A stretch of 64,000 nucleotides of DNA from the NCBI RefSeq assembly GCF_026125785.1, contig NZ_JAHCKL010000010.1, positions 59,230 through 123,229 of the forward strand. The letters are read 5' to 3'. Positions within the stretch are counted from its first letter, which is position 1; each line of letters begins with the position of its first letter. The position numbers and the translations under genes are program-made. Positions 1 through 8,567 of the stretch are shown piece by piece. Under the pieces are notes generated by a model. The model made no database searches. It saw only the letters and a list, made by a program, of their open reading frames with translations, and was not told the origin of the DNA. The DNA comes from Hydrogenophaga sp. (GTDB lineage Bacteria; Pseudomonadota; Gammaproteobacteria; Burkholderiales; Burkholderiaceae_C).

Positions 1-1447
1 GGTCCGGATCGCCGTTGAAACGGCTCACCTCGGTGGAGCCCTTGCCAAAGTCGGTGTCCACGCCCGTGCGCGCGAAGCCGTTGTTGCGCTCAACGCTGTC
101 GCGCAGGCCCTGCGCGTCCACGCCGATGTCGCGCGCCAGCGCCTCCAGCGTGTCCGCGCTGTGCAGGTAGCCGCTCTTGAGGTGCAGGCGCAGGTCGGTG
201 GTGCCGGGGTGGATCAGGCCCAGGCCGTACTTGCGCACGAAGGCGGCGTCACAGACCAGCCAGGCCGGTATGCAGGGGGTCGTCGCATGGCGTTTGACCA
301 TGTCGCTGCAGAAGTAATGGTAGGAAGCGCCTTCGTTGGTGAAGCGGCGGCCCGCGCTGTCCACGGCGATCAGGCCCGGCTTGGCGCGGTCCAGGAACAG
401 ATGTGGAAACAGCCCGGTGCCGCCCTGACCATCGGGCGTCACGGAAACCGGCTGCCAGAGCACGCCCTCGCCATGTGCCGCTCGGTCCACCGCCGCACCG
501 GCCTGCACCGCCGCGCGCACGCCACCGCCCTGGTTGCCCTCGAAGATCAGCGAGGGCCAGCGGTCGTGACCCTGGGCCATCCACTGCTTGCGCAACGCGG
601 GGTTGCGCCCGATGCCACCGGCGGCCAGCACCACGCCGCGCCGCGCCTCCACCTCCAGGCGCTCACCGCTGCCCAGCATGAAGCAGGCGCCGGTCACACG
701 GCCACCGCCATCGCGCCGCAATTCATCGAGCTGCGCACCGAATTCGATGGCGGTGCCGGCGTCGCGCAGGCTGGCAAAGAGCCGCGCGACCAGTGCGTTG
801 CCCATCACCAGCCGGGTGCCGCGCGCATGGCGCAACCGGTCCGTCAGGTAGCGCAGCACCAGGCCGGCGCTGTACTTGAAACTGGCCCACGACTTGAAGC
901 GGTTGAGCAGATGCCCGATGTCCGCCTTGCCGACCATCATGCCGCCCAGCACCATGAACTCTTTCATCGGCGGCCGGATCCGGTGGAAGTCGCGCCCTAG
1001 CAGCCGCCCGTCGTACGGCAGCGGCGCCAGGGCGCGCCCCGCCACGCGCGAGCCGGGAATGTCCACATAGTCCGGGTGCTTGCCCGCCGCCATGAACTTC
1101 ACCTGGCTGCGCCGCACGATCTCGTCGACGATGCGCGGACCGCTGGCCAGATACACCTCGCGCAAACGCCGCAGTTCGCCCGAAGGCACCAGCCCGTCCA
1201 GGTAGCGCATGGCGTCTTCCAGGCTGTCTTCAAAGCCCGCGGCCTTGGAGGGCGTGTTGTTGGGCAGCCAGACCGTACCTGCCGCGGTGGCCGTGGTGCC
1301 GCCCACCTGCTCGGTGCCCTCGCACAGCAGCACGTCCAGGCCGGCCAAGGTCGCCATCAGGGCGGCCGTCATGCCACCAGACCCAGCCCCCACGACGACC
1401 AGGTCGACCGTCTTGCGCACCGTCTTCACATCACTGCTGCTGCTCAC
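1..1447 (-). CDS. FAD-binding dehydrogenase, 3-ketosteroid dehydrogenase/fumarate reductase flavoprotein type (3' end cut by window edge)
   Basis: The product is a flavoprotein of the FAD_binding_2 family, which includes KstD-type 3-oxosteroid 1-dehydrogenases and related ene-forming dehydrogenases. It begins at a GTG (1447-1445) because the only ATG close by (1449-1447) runs straight into TGA. The N-terminus reads VDLVVVGAGSGGMTAALMA, a Rossmann FAD-binding motif, followed by a GTEQVGGTTATAAGTVW stretch typical of the KstD/FccA family. Near the window edge FTNEGASYHYF fits the family active-site region. The frame stays open to base 2, so the C-terminus lies outside. It is divergent from the Gfo/Idh gene, with GGT-N3-ACC palindromes between them. 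The true substrate (steroid or other cyclic enone/ketone) cannot be read from sequence. Confidence 0.85.
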   Translation of the reverse strand, partial: MSSSSDVKTVRKTVDLVVVGAGSGGMTAALMATLAGLDVLLCEGTEQVGGTTATAAGTVWLPNNTPSKAAGFEDSLEDAMRYLDGLVPSGELRRLREVYLASGPRIVDEIVRRSQVKFMAAGKHPDYVDIPGSRVAGRALAPLPYDGRLLGRDFHRIRPPMKEFMVLGGMMVGKADIGHLLNRFKSWASFKYSAGLVLRYLTDRLRHARGTRLVMGNALVARLFASLRDAGTAIEFGAQLDELRRDGGGRVTGACFMLGSGERLEVEARRGVVLAAGGIGRNPALRKQWMAQGHDRWPSLIFEGNQGGGVRAAVQAGAAVDRAAHGEGVLWQPVSVTPDGQGGTGLFPHLFLDRAKPGLIAVDSAGRRFTNEGASYHYFCSDMVKRHATTPCIPAWLVCDAAFVRKYGLGLIHPGTTDLRLHLKSGYLHSADTLEALARDIGVDAQGLRDSVERNNGFARTGVDTDFGKGSTEVSRFNGDPD

Positions 1448-1516
1448 ATTGAACCTTTTCTGGCTGTCGGGGCGGGTCGCGCGGCGAACGCCGAGACGGC
1501 GTGTCGGATGCGGACG

Positions 1517-1542
1517 GGTCAGACCCCATGTTTGGTTGGACC
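1517..1542. promoter_or_regulatory. Two GGT-N3-ACC palindromes in a divergent promoter region
   Basis: GGTCAGACC lies at 1517-1525 and GGTTGGACC at 1534-1542, with starts 17 bp apart. Both fit GGTNNNACC, the core recognised by many FadR-subfamily GntR regulators (FadR, PdhR and LldR have related cores). They sit between the divergently transcribed flavin dehydrogenase and Gfo/Idh genes. A third copy lies at 4413-4423. Binding by the GntR protein encoded at 17056-17814 is inference. Confidence 0.4.
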
Positions 1543-1608
1543 TTAGGATACCATCGCCCCCATACCCATCCTTTCCACCCCCCTACTTCTCGATCCACCT
1601 GCTCCGCC

Positions 1609-2652
1609 ATGACCCCATCCGCCGCCCGCATGCCCGTCGCCGTCATTGGCGCGGGCGCCATTGGCCGCATGCACATCGAGCGCATGCTCCGCCACCCCGA
1701 CGTGTCCGTTGCCGCCATCGCCGACCCCACCCCGGCCGCGCGCACGCTGGCCGAGAGCCTGGGCCTGGCCTGGTTCGCCGACCACCGCGAGCTGTTGGAG
1801 AAATCTCCCGCGCGCGCCGCCATCGTGGCCACGCCCAACCACACGCACGCCGACGTGGGCATCCACTGCATCGAGCGCGGCCTGCCGGTGCTGATGGAAA
1901 AGCCCGTGGCCGACACCGTGGAAAACGCAGAGCGCCTCTGCCAGGCCGGCGAGCGCGCGGGCGTTCCCATCATGGTCGGCCACCAGCGCCGACACAACCC
2001 CATCATCCAGCGCGCCCGCGCGCTGGTGAACGAAGGCGTTCTGGGCCGGCCCGTCAGCGTCAACGGCATGGCCACCTGGCTCAAGCCGGACAGCTATTTC
2101 GAACTCGCCTGGCGCCGCGAGAAGGGGGGCGGGCCGGTGCTGATCAACCTGATCCACGACCTGGATCTGCTGCGCTTCCTCGTCGGCGAGATCGACAGCG
2201 TGCAGGCCATCACCTCCAGCGCCGTTCGCGGCTACGAGGTCGAGGACACCGCCGCGGTGCTGCTGCGCTTCGCCAACGGCGCGCTCGGCACGCTCGCGGT
2301 CTCCGATGCCGCGGTGACACCCTGGAACTGGGACCTCGCGGCCGGCGAGGCAGCGCACTACGCCCAGGTGTCGGTGGACACCCATTTCCTCAGCGGCACC
2401 GAAGGCTCGCTCACCCTGCCCCGCCTCAACGTCTGGCGCTTTGACGGCCAGCGCGGCTGGCACGAACCCCTGACCCTGCAACGCAACATGCTGCACCGGC
2501 AGGACCCTTACATCGAGCAACTGCGCCACGTCCGGGCGGTGGCGGAAGGACGCGAGCAGCCGCTGTGCTCGGGCCGCGATGGGTTGCGAACCTTGCGCAC
2601 GGCGCTGGCGGTGCATGAGGCAGCGGCCTCCGGGCGGGGGGTGGCGGTCTAG
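1609..2652 (+). CDS. Gfo/Idh/MocA family NAD(P)-dependent oxidoreductase
   Basis: This is a 347-residue protein with an N-terminal Rossmann fold (VAVIGAGAIGRMH right after the start) and the EKPVA motif near residue 100 whose lysine is catalytic in the Gfo/Idh/MocA family. The C-terminal half is the usual alpha/beta substrate domain. Family members oxidise or reduce sugars, cyclitols and related polyols with NAD(P). The ATG at 1609 (MTPSAARMPV) or the one at 1630 (MPVAVIG) is the likely start; the frame is open further upstream, but that stretch is promoter sequence. The gene is convergent with the monooxygenase gene that follows, and its substrate is unknown. Confidence 0.85.
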   Translation: MTPSAARMPVAVIGAGAIGRMHIERMLRHPDVSVAAIADPTPAARTLAESLGLAWFADHRELLEKSPARAAIVATPNHTHADVGIHCIERGLPVLMEKPVADTVENAERLCQAGERAGVPIMVGHQRRHNPIIQRARALVNEGVLGRPVSVNGMATWLKPDSYFELAWRREKGGGPVLINLIHDLDLLRFLVGEIDSVQAITSSAVRGYEVEDTAAVLLRFANGALGTLAVSDAAVTPWNWDLAAGEAAHYAQVSVDTHFLSGTEGSLTLPRLNVWRFDGQRGWHEPLTLQRNMLHRQDPYIEQLRHVRAVAEGREQPLCSGRDGLRTLRTALAVHEAAASGRGVAV

Positions 2653-2671
2653 GGCCTGTTCACCCTATTCC

Positions 2672-2732
2672 CTGATGGTTGGGTTGTTGGGGTCTGCAAA
2701 CCAGAACCACACCAACCACCCCCAAACATCAG
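2672..2732. terminator. Imperfect inverted repeat between convergent genes
   Basis: CTGATG (2672-2677) and CATCAG (2727-2732) close a partly complementary G-rich/C-rich stretch between the Gfo/Idh stop and the monooxygenase stop. The right arm overlaps the end of the monooxygenase gene. It may serve as a weak bidirectional terminator; pairing is imperfect and there is no clear U-run. Confidence 0.25.
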
Positions 2733-4357
2733 GCCAACTCGAACCCCCGGTACCCCTGCGCGGCCACCTCGGTGACGATCTTCCGGTACGCCGGAACCCC
2801 GGCCACATACGGCATGAACACCCGCGGCTTGCCGGGCATGTTGGAGCCCATGTACCAGGAGTTGGCCGTCGGGTAGAGCGTGCGGTCAGCCACCTCATTG
2901 ACGTGCCTCACCCACTCGTCCTCGGCCGACTGCAAGGCTTCGATGCGCTGCACGCCCTGGGTGCGGGCGTCCTGCAGGCACTGCGTGAGCCAGTCCACAT
3001 GCAGTTCGATGGAGTGCACCATGTTGCTCAGCACCGAAGGGCTGCCGGGGCCGGCCAGGATGAACATGTTGGGAAAGCCCGCCACCGCGAGGCCCAGGTA
3101 GGTGCGTGGACCGTGTTCCCACTTGTCGCGCAGCGACACGCCGCCCACGCCACGCACGTCGATCGACTTGAGGGCCCCGGTCATGGCGTCGAAGCCGGTG
3201 GCGAACACGATCATGTCCAGCGGATAGTCCTTGCCCGAGCGGGTGCGCAACCCCGTGGGCGTGGCCTCCACCAGCGGGTCGGCCTTGACGTCGACCAGGG
3301 ACACGTTCGGGCGGTTGAAGGTCTGGTAGTAGTCCGAGTCGACGCACAGGCGCTTGGTGCCGAAGGGAAGGTCGTCCTTGGGGCACAGCAGCTCGGCCGT
3401 GGCGGGGTCCTTGACCGTTTCGCGGATCTTGCCGCGCACGAAGTCCGCGGCCTTCTCGTTGGACTGCTTGTTGACCATGAGGTCGTTGAAGGCACGCAGC
3501 ATGCGGAAACCACCGCCCGCGCCCCGCCAGCGGAACTCGAACTCCTTGCGGCGCTCCTCGTCGTTCACCTCCATGGCCGACTTGTCGTTGGCGATCAGGA
3601 AGTGGCCGGTGTGCGTTTCCAGCGCGCGGGCTCGGCGCGCACCGTAGTGGGCCTTGACCTCTTTCAGTTGCTCTGCGGTGATGGGCTCGTTCTGCGCAGG
3701 CACGCTGTAGTTGGCGGTGCGCTGGAACACCGTGAGGTGCGCCGCGCGCGCCGCGATCTCCGGCGTCATCTGCACGCCGCTCGACCCCGTGCCGATGAGA
3801 CCCACGCGTTTGCCGGCGAAGTTCACCCCGTCCAGCGGCCAGTTGGCGCTGTGGTGCCATTCACCCTGGAAACGCTCCAGGCCCGGAAACTGCGGCGCCT
3901 GCGGGATCGACAGGCAGCCGGTGGCCATGATGCAGTAGGGAGCGACGAACCGCTCACCCGCCCCGGTGGTCACGGTCCACAGACCGGACACCTCGTCGTA
4001 GACGGCGGAGGTCACGCGGGCGTTGAGCTGGATGTCGCGCCGCAGGTCGAAGCGGTCGACCACGTGGTTGATGTAGCGCAGGATCTCCGGCTGCGGCGCG
4101 TAGCGCTCGGTCCAGTCCCATTCCTGCTGCAGTTCCTCGCTGAAGGAATAGGAGTAGTCCAGGCTCTCCACGTCGCAGCGCGCACCGGGGTAGCGGTTCC
4201 AGTACCAGGTGCCGCCCACGCCGTCGCCGGCCTCCAGCACGCGGGCCGACAGGCCGATGCGGCGCAGGCTGTAGAGCTGGTAGATGCCGGCGAAACCGGC
4301 CCCCACCACGATGGCGTCCAGCCGGACGGGAGAGGATGGGGTGCTGTTCTCGCTCAC
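2729..4357 (-). CDS. Flavin-dependent Baeyer-Villiger monooxygenase (copy 1)
   Basis: This 542-residue protein carries all type I Baeyer-Villiger monooxygenase marks: FAD-binding GAGFAG (residues 19-24), the fingerprint FQGEWHHSANWP (163-174, fitting FxGxxxHxxxWP) and the NADPH-binding GTGSSG (189-194). The family inserts one oxygen next to a carbonyl, turning ketones into esters or cyclic ketones into lactones. It shares long stretches with the second monooxygenase at 5293, such as the WNRYPGARCDVES segment, so the two are paralogues. It is divergent from the SDR gene at 4453, with a candidate operator between them. Cytoplasmic; the natural ketone is unknown. Confidence 0.93.
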   Translation of the reverse strand: MSENSTPSSPVRLDAIVVGAGFAGIYQLYSLRRIGLSARVLEAGDGVGGTWYWNRYPGARCDVESLDYSYSFSEELQQEWDWTERYAPQPEILRYINHVVDRFDLRRDIQLNARVTSAVYDEVSGLWTVTTGAGERFVAPYCIMATGCLSIPQAPQFPGLERFQGEWHHSANWPLDGVNFAGKRVGLIGTGSSGVQMTPEIAARAAHLTVFQRTANYSVPAQNEPITAEQLKEVKAHYGARRARALETHTGHFLIANDKSAMEVNDEERRKEFEFRWRGAGGGFRMLRAFNDLMVNKQSNEKAADFVRGKIRETVKDPATAELLCPKDDLPFGTKRLCVDSDYYQTFNRPNVSLVDVKADPLVEATPTGLRTRSGKDYPLDMIVFATGFDAMTGALKSIDVRGVGGVSLRDKWEHGPRTYLGLAVAGFPNMFILAGPGSPSVLSNMVHSIELHVDWLTQCLQDARTQGVQRIEALQSAEDEWVRHVNEVADRTLYPTANSWYMGSNMPGKPRVFMPYVAGVPAYRKIVTEVAAQGYRGFELA

Positions 4358-4412
4358 GGATGTCTCCTGGGTCGCGCGCCTGTCGGCGCGGCTAAAGGTC
4401 GTAGAATTCTAC

Positions 4413-4423
4413 TGGTAAGACCA
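4413..4423. promoter_or_regulatory. TGGT-N3-ACCA palindrome, candidate GntR/FadR-type operator
   Basis: TGGTAAGACCA is a perfect palindrome with a 3-bp spacer in the 95-bp region between monooxygenase 1 (leftward) and the SDR (rightward). It matches the TGGTNNNACCA core of FadR-subfamily sites and lies 30 bp upstream of the SDR start, where a repressor would block both divergent promoters. Confidence 0.5.
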
Positions 4424-4452
4424 TTTCAACATCAACCAAAACAGGAGATGCC

Positions 4453-5244
4453 ATGGACCTGAAGCTGACAGGACAACATGTGCTGATCACGGGGGGCAGC
4501 CGCGGCATCGGCCTGGCCTGCGCATTGGGCTTCCTGCGGGAGGGCGCCCGCGTGAGCATCGTGGGGCGCGACACCACCCACCTGCAGACGGCACGGGAGA
4601 CGCTGCACAAGGAGACCGGCCAGACCGTGGCCACGCACGCCGCCGACCTGAGCGACGCGCAGGCCGCCAGTGCGATGGTGGACTCGGTGGAACAGGCCGG
4701 CGGCCCGGTGGACGTGCTGGTGAACTCCGCGGGTGCGGCCCGGCTCACCCCGTTCGCCGAACTGAGTCCGGCGGCCTGGCAGGCGGCCATGCAGGCCAAG
4801 TTCTTCAGCTACATCCACGTCACCGATCCGCTGATCAAGCGCATGGCCGAGCGCGGTCGGGGCGCCGTGGTCAATGTGGTGGGCATGGGCGGCAAGGTGG
4901 CCACCGTGCACCACCTGGCCGGCGGCTCGGCCAACGCCGCGCTCATGCTTGCCACCGCCGGACTGGCCGCCGCGTACGGTCCCAAGGGCGTGCGTGTGAA
5001 CGCCGTGAACCCGGCCCTCACCCTCACCGACCGCGCTGCCGCCGGCATCGCGGCCGACGCGCGCCAGCGCCAGATCCCCGAAGCGGAGGCGCTGCGCCAG
5101 GCCGAATCGCGCGCGCCCCTGGGCCGGCTGGCCCGCCCGGAAGACATCGCCGATGTGGTGGTGTTCCTCGCCTCGCCGCGCGCGGGCTACGTCTCGGGGG
5201 TGTCCATCTCCATGGATGGCGCGGCCGTCCCCATGGTGGTCTGA
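4453..5244 (+). CDS. SDR-family protein lacking the catalytic Ser-Tyr-Lys
   Basis: This 263-residue protein has a clear SDR Rossmann fold: TGGSRGIG at 13-20, VNSAGAA near 90 and VRVNAVNPA near 180. Aligning the active-site block shows Gly at 144, Gly at 157 and Asn at 161 where classical SDRs have Ser, Tyr and Lys. The usual proton-relay residues are therefore missing. The start has a good ribosome site (AGGAGATGCC then ATG). It is co-directional with monooxygenase 2, 48 bp downstream, and probably in one operon with it. It may be a nucleotide-binding partner, an atypical lyase or isomerase, or use another chemistry; simple dehydrogenase activity should not be assumed. Confidence 0.88.
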   Translation: MDLKLTGQHVLITGGSRGIGLACALGFLREGARVSIVGRDTTHLQTARETLHKETGQTVATHAADLSDAQAASAMVDSVEQAGGPVDVLVNSAGAARLTPFAELSPAAWQAAMQAKFFSYIHVTDPLIKRMAERGRGAVVNVVGMGGKVATVHHLAGGSANAALMLATAGLAAAYGPKGVRVNAVNPALTLTDRAAAGIAADARQRQIPEAEALRQAESRAPLGRLARPEDIADVVVFLASPRAGYVSGVSISMDGAAVPMVV

Positions 5245-5292
5245 CCGCGGAGCCAGAAACCGTCTGCCACCCCAACCAAGGAGACCCTTTCC

Positions 5293-6909
5293 GTGAACGC
5301 ATCCGAGCATCCGGCGCCCGCGCTGGACGTTGTCATCGTCGGCGCCGGCTTCGGCGGACTCTATGCCATCCACAAACTGCGCCAGCAGGGCCTGAAGGTG
5401 CGGGCCTTCGAAGCCGGCGACGGCGTGGGCGGCACCTGGTACTGGAACCGCTACCCCGGTGCGCGCTGCGACGTGGAGAGCATGGAGTACTCCTATTCCT
5501 TCAGCGAGGAACTGCAGCAGGAATGGCGCTGGAGCGAGCGCTACGCGCCGCAGCCGGAAATCCTGCGCTACGCCAACCACGTCGCCGACCGCTTCGGCCT
5601 GCGCGATGCGATCACCTTCGGCACCCGCGTGACCCGCGCCGCCTTCGATTCCGCGCACAGCACCTGGACCGTCCAGACCGACAAGGGCGAGAGCGTCACC
5701 GCGCGTTTCTTCGTCGTCGCCGGAGGCTGCCTCTCGCTGCCGCGCATGCCCGACTTCCCTGGCCGCGACAGCTTCCAGGGCAAGCTCTACCACACCGGCA
5801 CCTGGCCGCACGAGGGGGTGGACTTCAGCGGCATGCGGGTGGGCGTCATCGGCACCGGCTCTTCCGGCATCCAGGCCATACCGCGCATCGCCGAGCAGGC
5901 CCGGCATGTGACGGTGTTCCAGCGCACCGCCAACTTCAGCCTGCCGGCCTGGAACAAGGCCATGCCCGAAGACTACGAGGCCTGGTTCAAGGCCTACTAC
6001 GCCGCGCGCCGCGAGAAGGCCCGCTATTCCTCGGCGGGCATCGCCAACCACCCGACGCCGGACAAGGGCGCGCTGGAGGTGAGCGACGAAGAACGCCAGA
6101 AGGTCTACGAGGCAGGCTGGCTGCACGGCGGCCCCGGCTTCACCCGCATCTACAAGGACATTCTCTCCAACGAGAAGGCCAACCAGACCATGGCCGAGTT
6201 CGTGCGCAACAAGATCCGCGCAAAGGTCAAGGACCCGGCCGTGGCCGCGCTGCTCACGCCCACCGACCACGCCATCGGCACCAAGCGCATCTGCGTGGAC
6301 ACCGACTACTACGAGACCTACAACCGCGACAACGTGCTGCTGGTCAACGTGCGCGAGCACCCGATCGAGCAGATCACGCCGCGCGGCCTGCGCACCACCG
6401 AGAAAGAGTACGAACTCGACGCCATCGTGTTCGCCACCGGCTACGACGCGGTCACCGGCGCCATCCTCAACATCGATATCCGGGTCGATGGCGGGCCCTC
6501 GCTGGCCGAGAAATGGGCCCAGGGTCCCAAGACCTACCTTGGCCTCATGACCGCGGGCTACCCCAACCTGTTCATGGTGACCGGCCCGGGCAGCCCCTCG
6601 GTGCTGACCAACATGATCACCTCCATCGAACAGCACATCGAGTGGATCTCCGACTGCCTGCGCTACCTGGGCCAGAAGGGCATTCGCCGCATGGAGGCCC
6701 GAACCGACTACGAGGAGGCGTGGGTCCGCCACGTCAACGACGTCGCGGACACCACGCTCTTCCCGCGCGCCAACTCCTGGTACACCGGCGCCAACATACC
6801 GGGCAAGCCGCGCGTTTTCCTGCCCTATGTGGGCGGCCACGGCGTCTACCGCATGAAGTGCGCGGACGTCGCGTTCAAGGGCTACGAAGGCTTCACGCTG
6901 CAGCCGTGA
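5293..6909 (+). CDS. Flavin-dependent Baeyer-Villiger monooxygenase (copy 2)
   Basis: This 538-residue paralogue of the product at 2729-4357 has GAGFGG at 17-22, FQGKLYHTGTWP at 161-172 (exact fit to FxGxxxHxxxWP) and GTGSSG at 187-192. It starts at GTG, with a purine-rich AAGGAGACC upstream. Expected to use NADPH, FAD and oxygen to convert a ketone to an ester or lactone. It follows the atypical SDR in the same direction. Its last 17 bases overlap the 3' end of the opposing GMC oxidoreductase gene. Two divergent monooxygenases with one shared control region suggest different but related substrates or successive steps. Confidence 0.93.
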   Translation: MNASEHPAPALDVVIVGAGFGGLYAIHKLRQQGLKVRAFEAGDGVGGTWYWNRYPGARCDVESMEYSYSFSEELQQEWRWSERYAPQPEILRYANHVADRFGLRDAITFGTRVTRAAFDSAHSTWTVQTDKGESVTARFFVVAGGCLSLPRMPDFPGRDSFQGKLYHTGTWPHEGVDFSGMRVGVIGTGSSGIQAIPRIAEQARHVTVFQRTANFSLPAWNKAMPEDYEAWFKAYYAARREKARYSSAGIANHPTPDKGALEVSDEERQKVYEAGWLHGGPGFTRIYKDILSNEKANQTMAEFVRNKIRAKVKDPAVAALLTPTDHAIGTKRICVDTDYYETYNRDNVLLVNVREHPIEQITPRGLRTTEKEYELDAIVFATGYDAVTGAILNIDIRVDGGPSLAEKWAQGPKTYLGLMTAGYPNLFMVTGPGSPSVLTNMITSIEQHIEWISDCLRYLGQKGIRRMEARTDYEEAWVRHVNDVADTTLFPRANSWYTGANIPGKPRVFLPYVGGHGVYRMKCADVAFKGYEGFTLQP

Positions 6910-8554
6910 GCTCGCCCGCCGTGGCCACTGCGGCCATGGCGGGGTTCAGCATGAAGTGCGCCGCGCGTTCGCCGATCATCATGGAAGGCGCGGCGGTGTT
7001 GCCGCCGATGATGTTGGGCATGATGGAGGCGTCGGCCACGCGCAGGCCTTCGAGGCCGTGCACGCGCAGCTGGGCGTCCACCACCGCCATCGCGTCGCTC
7101 GCCGGCCCCATCTTGCAGGTGCCCACCGGGTGGTAGGTGGTGGCCGTGGCCTGGCGCACATAGGTCTCGATGCGGTCGTCGCCCACCGTGGCGGCCCCGG
7201 GCAGCAGCTCGTCACCCAGGTACTTCGCCATGGCCGGCATGGACAGGATGCGGCGGGCTTCCTTGAAGCCGCGCACCAGGGTGCGCGCGTCCTCGCGGTC
7301 TTCGAGGAACCGCGCGTCCAGCACCGGCTTGGCCGTTGGGTCGGCAGACGCCAGCGACACCTGCCCGCGCGTGCGCGGCCGCAGCAGGGCCACGTGCAGC
7401 ATCACCCCGTGCCGGCGCGGCATGGTGCGAGCGCTTTCCTTCATGCCCACCATGAAGGTGTACTGCACGTCGGGCCGGTCCAGCTCGGGCAGCGAACGGA
7501 AGAACCCACCGGCCTCCGCCGCGTTGGACGAGAGCATGCCGGTGCGGCCAAAGAGGTACTGGAACGGCGCCAGGGCCACGCGCGGCGCCACGCGCCAGGT
7601 CAGCGCATAGGACTCCGCGCCCGGATTGGCCAGCGCCACCGACACCGTGGGATGGTCCTGCAGGTTGGCGCCCACGCCAGGCAATTCGTGCAGCACCTGC
7701 ACCCCGTGCTGTCGCAGACCCTGCGCGGCACCGATGCCGGAGAGCATGAGCAACTGCGGCGAGCCGACCGCCCCCGCGCTCAGGATCACCTCGCTCTGGG
7801 CATCCAGGTCTTTGCGCTGGCCCTGATGGCGCACAGTGAGACCCACGGCACGGCCACCGCGCAGGCGGATGCGCTCGACCAGCGTGTCGGCGAACACCGT
7901 GAGATTGGGACGGTGGATCACCGGGTGCAGGAAGGCCCGTGAACTGCTGAGGCGGCGGCCATCGCGCTGATTGAGATCGAACAGGCCAAAGCCATCCTGC
8001 TGCGCGCCGTTGAAGTCGTCATTGTGCGCATGGCCCGCCTGCTGCGCGGCCTGCACGAAGGCGTGCGAGAGCGGGTTCGTGTGCCGCAGGCGCTGCACGT
8101 CCAGCTCACCACCCTGCCCGTGCCAACGCGAGGCGCCGGCGGCGCGGTTCTCATGGCGCAGGTAGAAGGGCAGCACGTCGTCGTAGCGCCAGCCGGGGTT
8201 CCCCAGCGCGGCCCACTCGTCGTAGTCCAGCTTGTGTCCACGGATATAGACGGTGCCATTGACCGAGGTGCAGCCACCGAACAGGCGGCCGCGCGGACAA
8301 GGCACCTCGCGCCCGTTGACACCCACCCCTCCCTGGAAGGCGAACTGCCAGTTGTAGCGCTCGTGCGGCAACAGGAACACGTTGCCGATGGGCACCGTGG
8401 TCTTGAGGTTCACCGGAAAGCGCATGTCGGAGGGGCCCGCTTCAACCAGCGCCACACGCACCGCCGGATCTTCCGAAAGGCGGTTGGCAAGCACGCAGCC
8501 GGCCGCGCCGGCGCCCACGATGATGAAGTCAAACCCAGTGCTGGAGGTGGTCAT
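6893..8554 (-). CDS. GMC-family FAD-dependent alcohol dehydrogenase
   Basis: This 553-residue protein has the GMC oxidoreductase layout: N-terminal FAD motif IIVGAGAAGCVLANRL, the GGCTSVNGTVYIRG signature near residue 90, the second signature GAVGSPQLLMLSGIG near 260, and a C-terminal YHPVGTCKMG block carrying the catalytic His, followed by IIGGNTAAPSMMIGERAA. Relatives oxidise choline, polyethylene glycol, aliphatic or alicyclic alcohols. The gene begins 13 bp past the stop of the aldehyde dehydrogenase gene, so alcohol and aldehyde oxidation are co-expressed. There is no signal peptide, so the enzyme is probably cytoplasmic. The exact alcohol is unknown. Confidence 0.92.
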   Translation of the reverse strand: MTTSSTGFDFIIVGAGAAGCVLANRLSEDPAVRVALVEAGPSDMRFPVNLKTTVPIGNVFLLPHERYNWQFAFQGGVGVNGREVPCPRGRLFGGCTSVNGTVYIRGHKLDYDEWAALGNPGWRYDDVLPFYLRHENRAAGASRWHGQGGELDVQRLRHTNPLSHAFVQAAQQAGHAHNDDFNGAQQDGFGLFDLNQRDGRRLSSSRAFLHPVIHRPNLTVFADTLVERIRLRGGRAVGLTVRHQGQRKDLDAQSEVILSAGAVGSPQLLMLSGIGAAQGLRQHGVQVLHELPGVGANLQDHPTVSVALANPGAESYALTWRVAPRVALAPFQYLFGRTGMLSSNAAEAGGFFRSLPELDRPDVQYTFMVGMKESARTMPRRHGVMLHVALLRPRTRGQVSLASADPTAKPVLDARFLEDREDARTLVRGFKEARRILSMPAMAKYLGDELLPGAATVGDDRIETYVRQATATTYHPVGTCKMGPASDAMAVVDAQLRVHGLEGLRVADASIMPNIIGGNTAAPSMMIGERAAHFMLNPAMAAVATAGELTAAA

Positions 8555-8567
8555 GGCGTTGCCGTGT

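Noticed and set aside
4432-6840. Open frame of 802 codons on the minus strand opposite the SDR and monooxygenase 2
   Set aside because: It mirrors two genes with clear family motifs, has His/Gly/Arg/Val-biased composition and no recognisable domain; it is a high-GC shadow.
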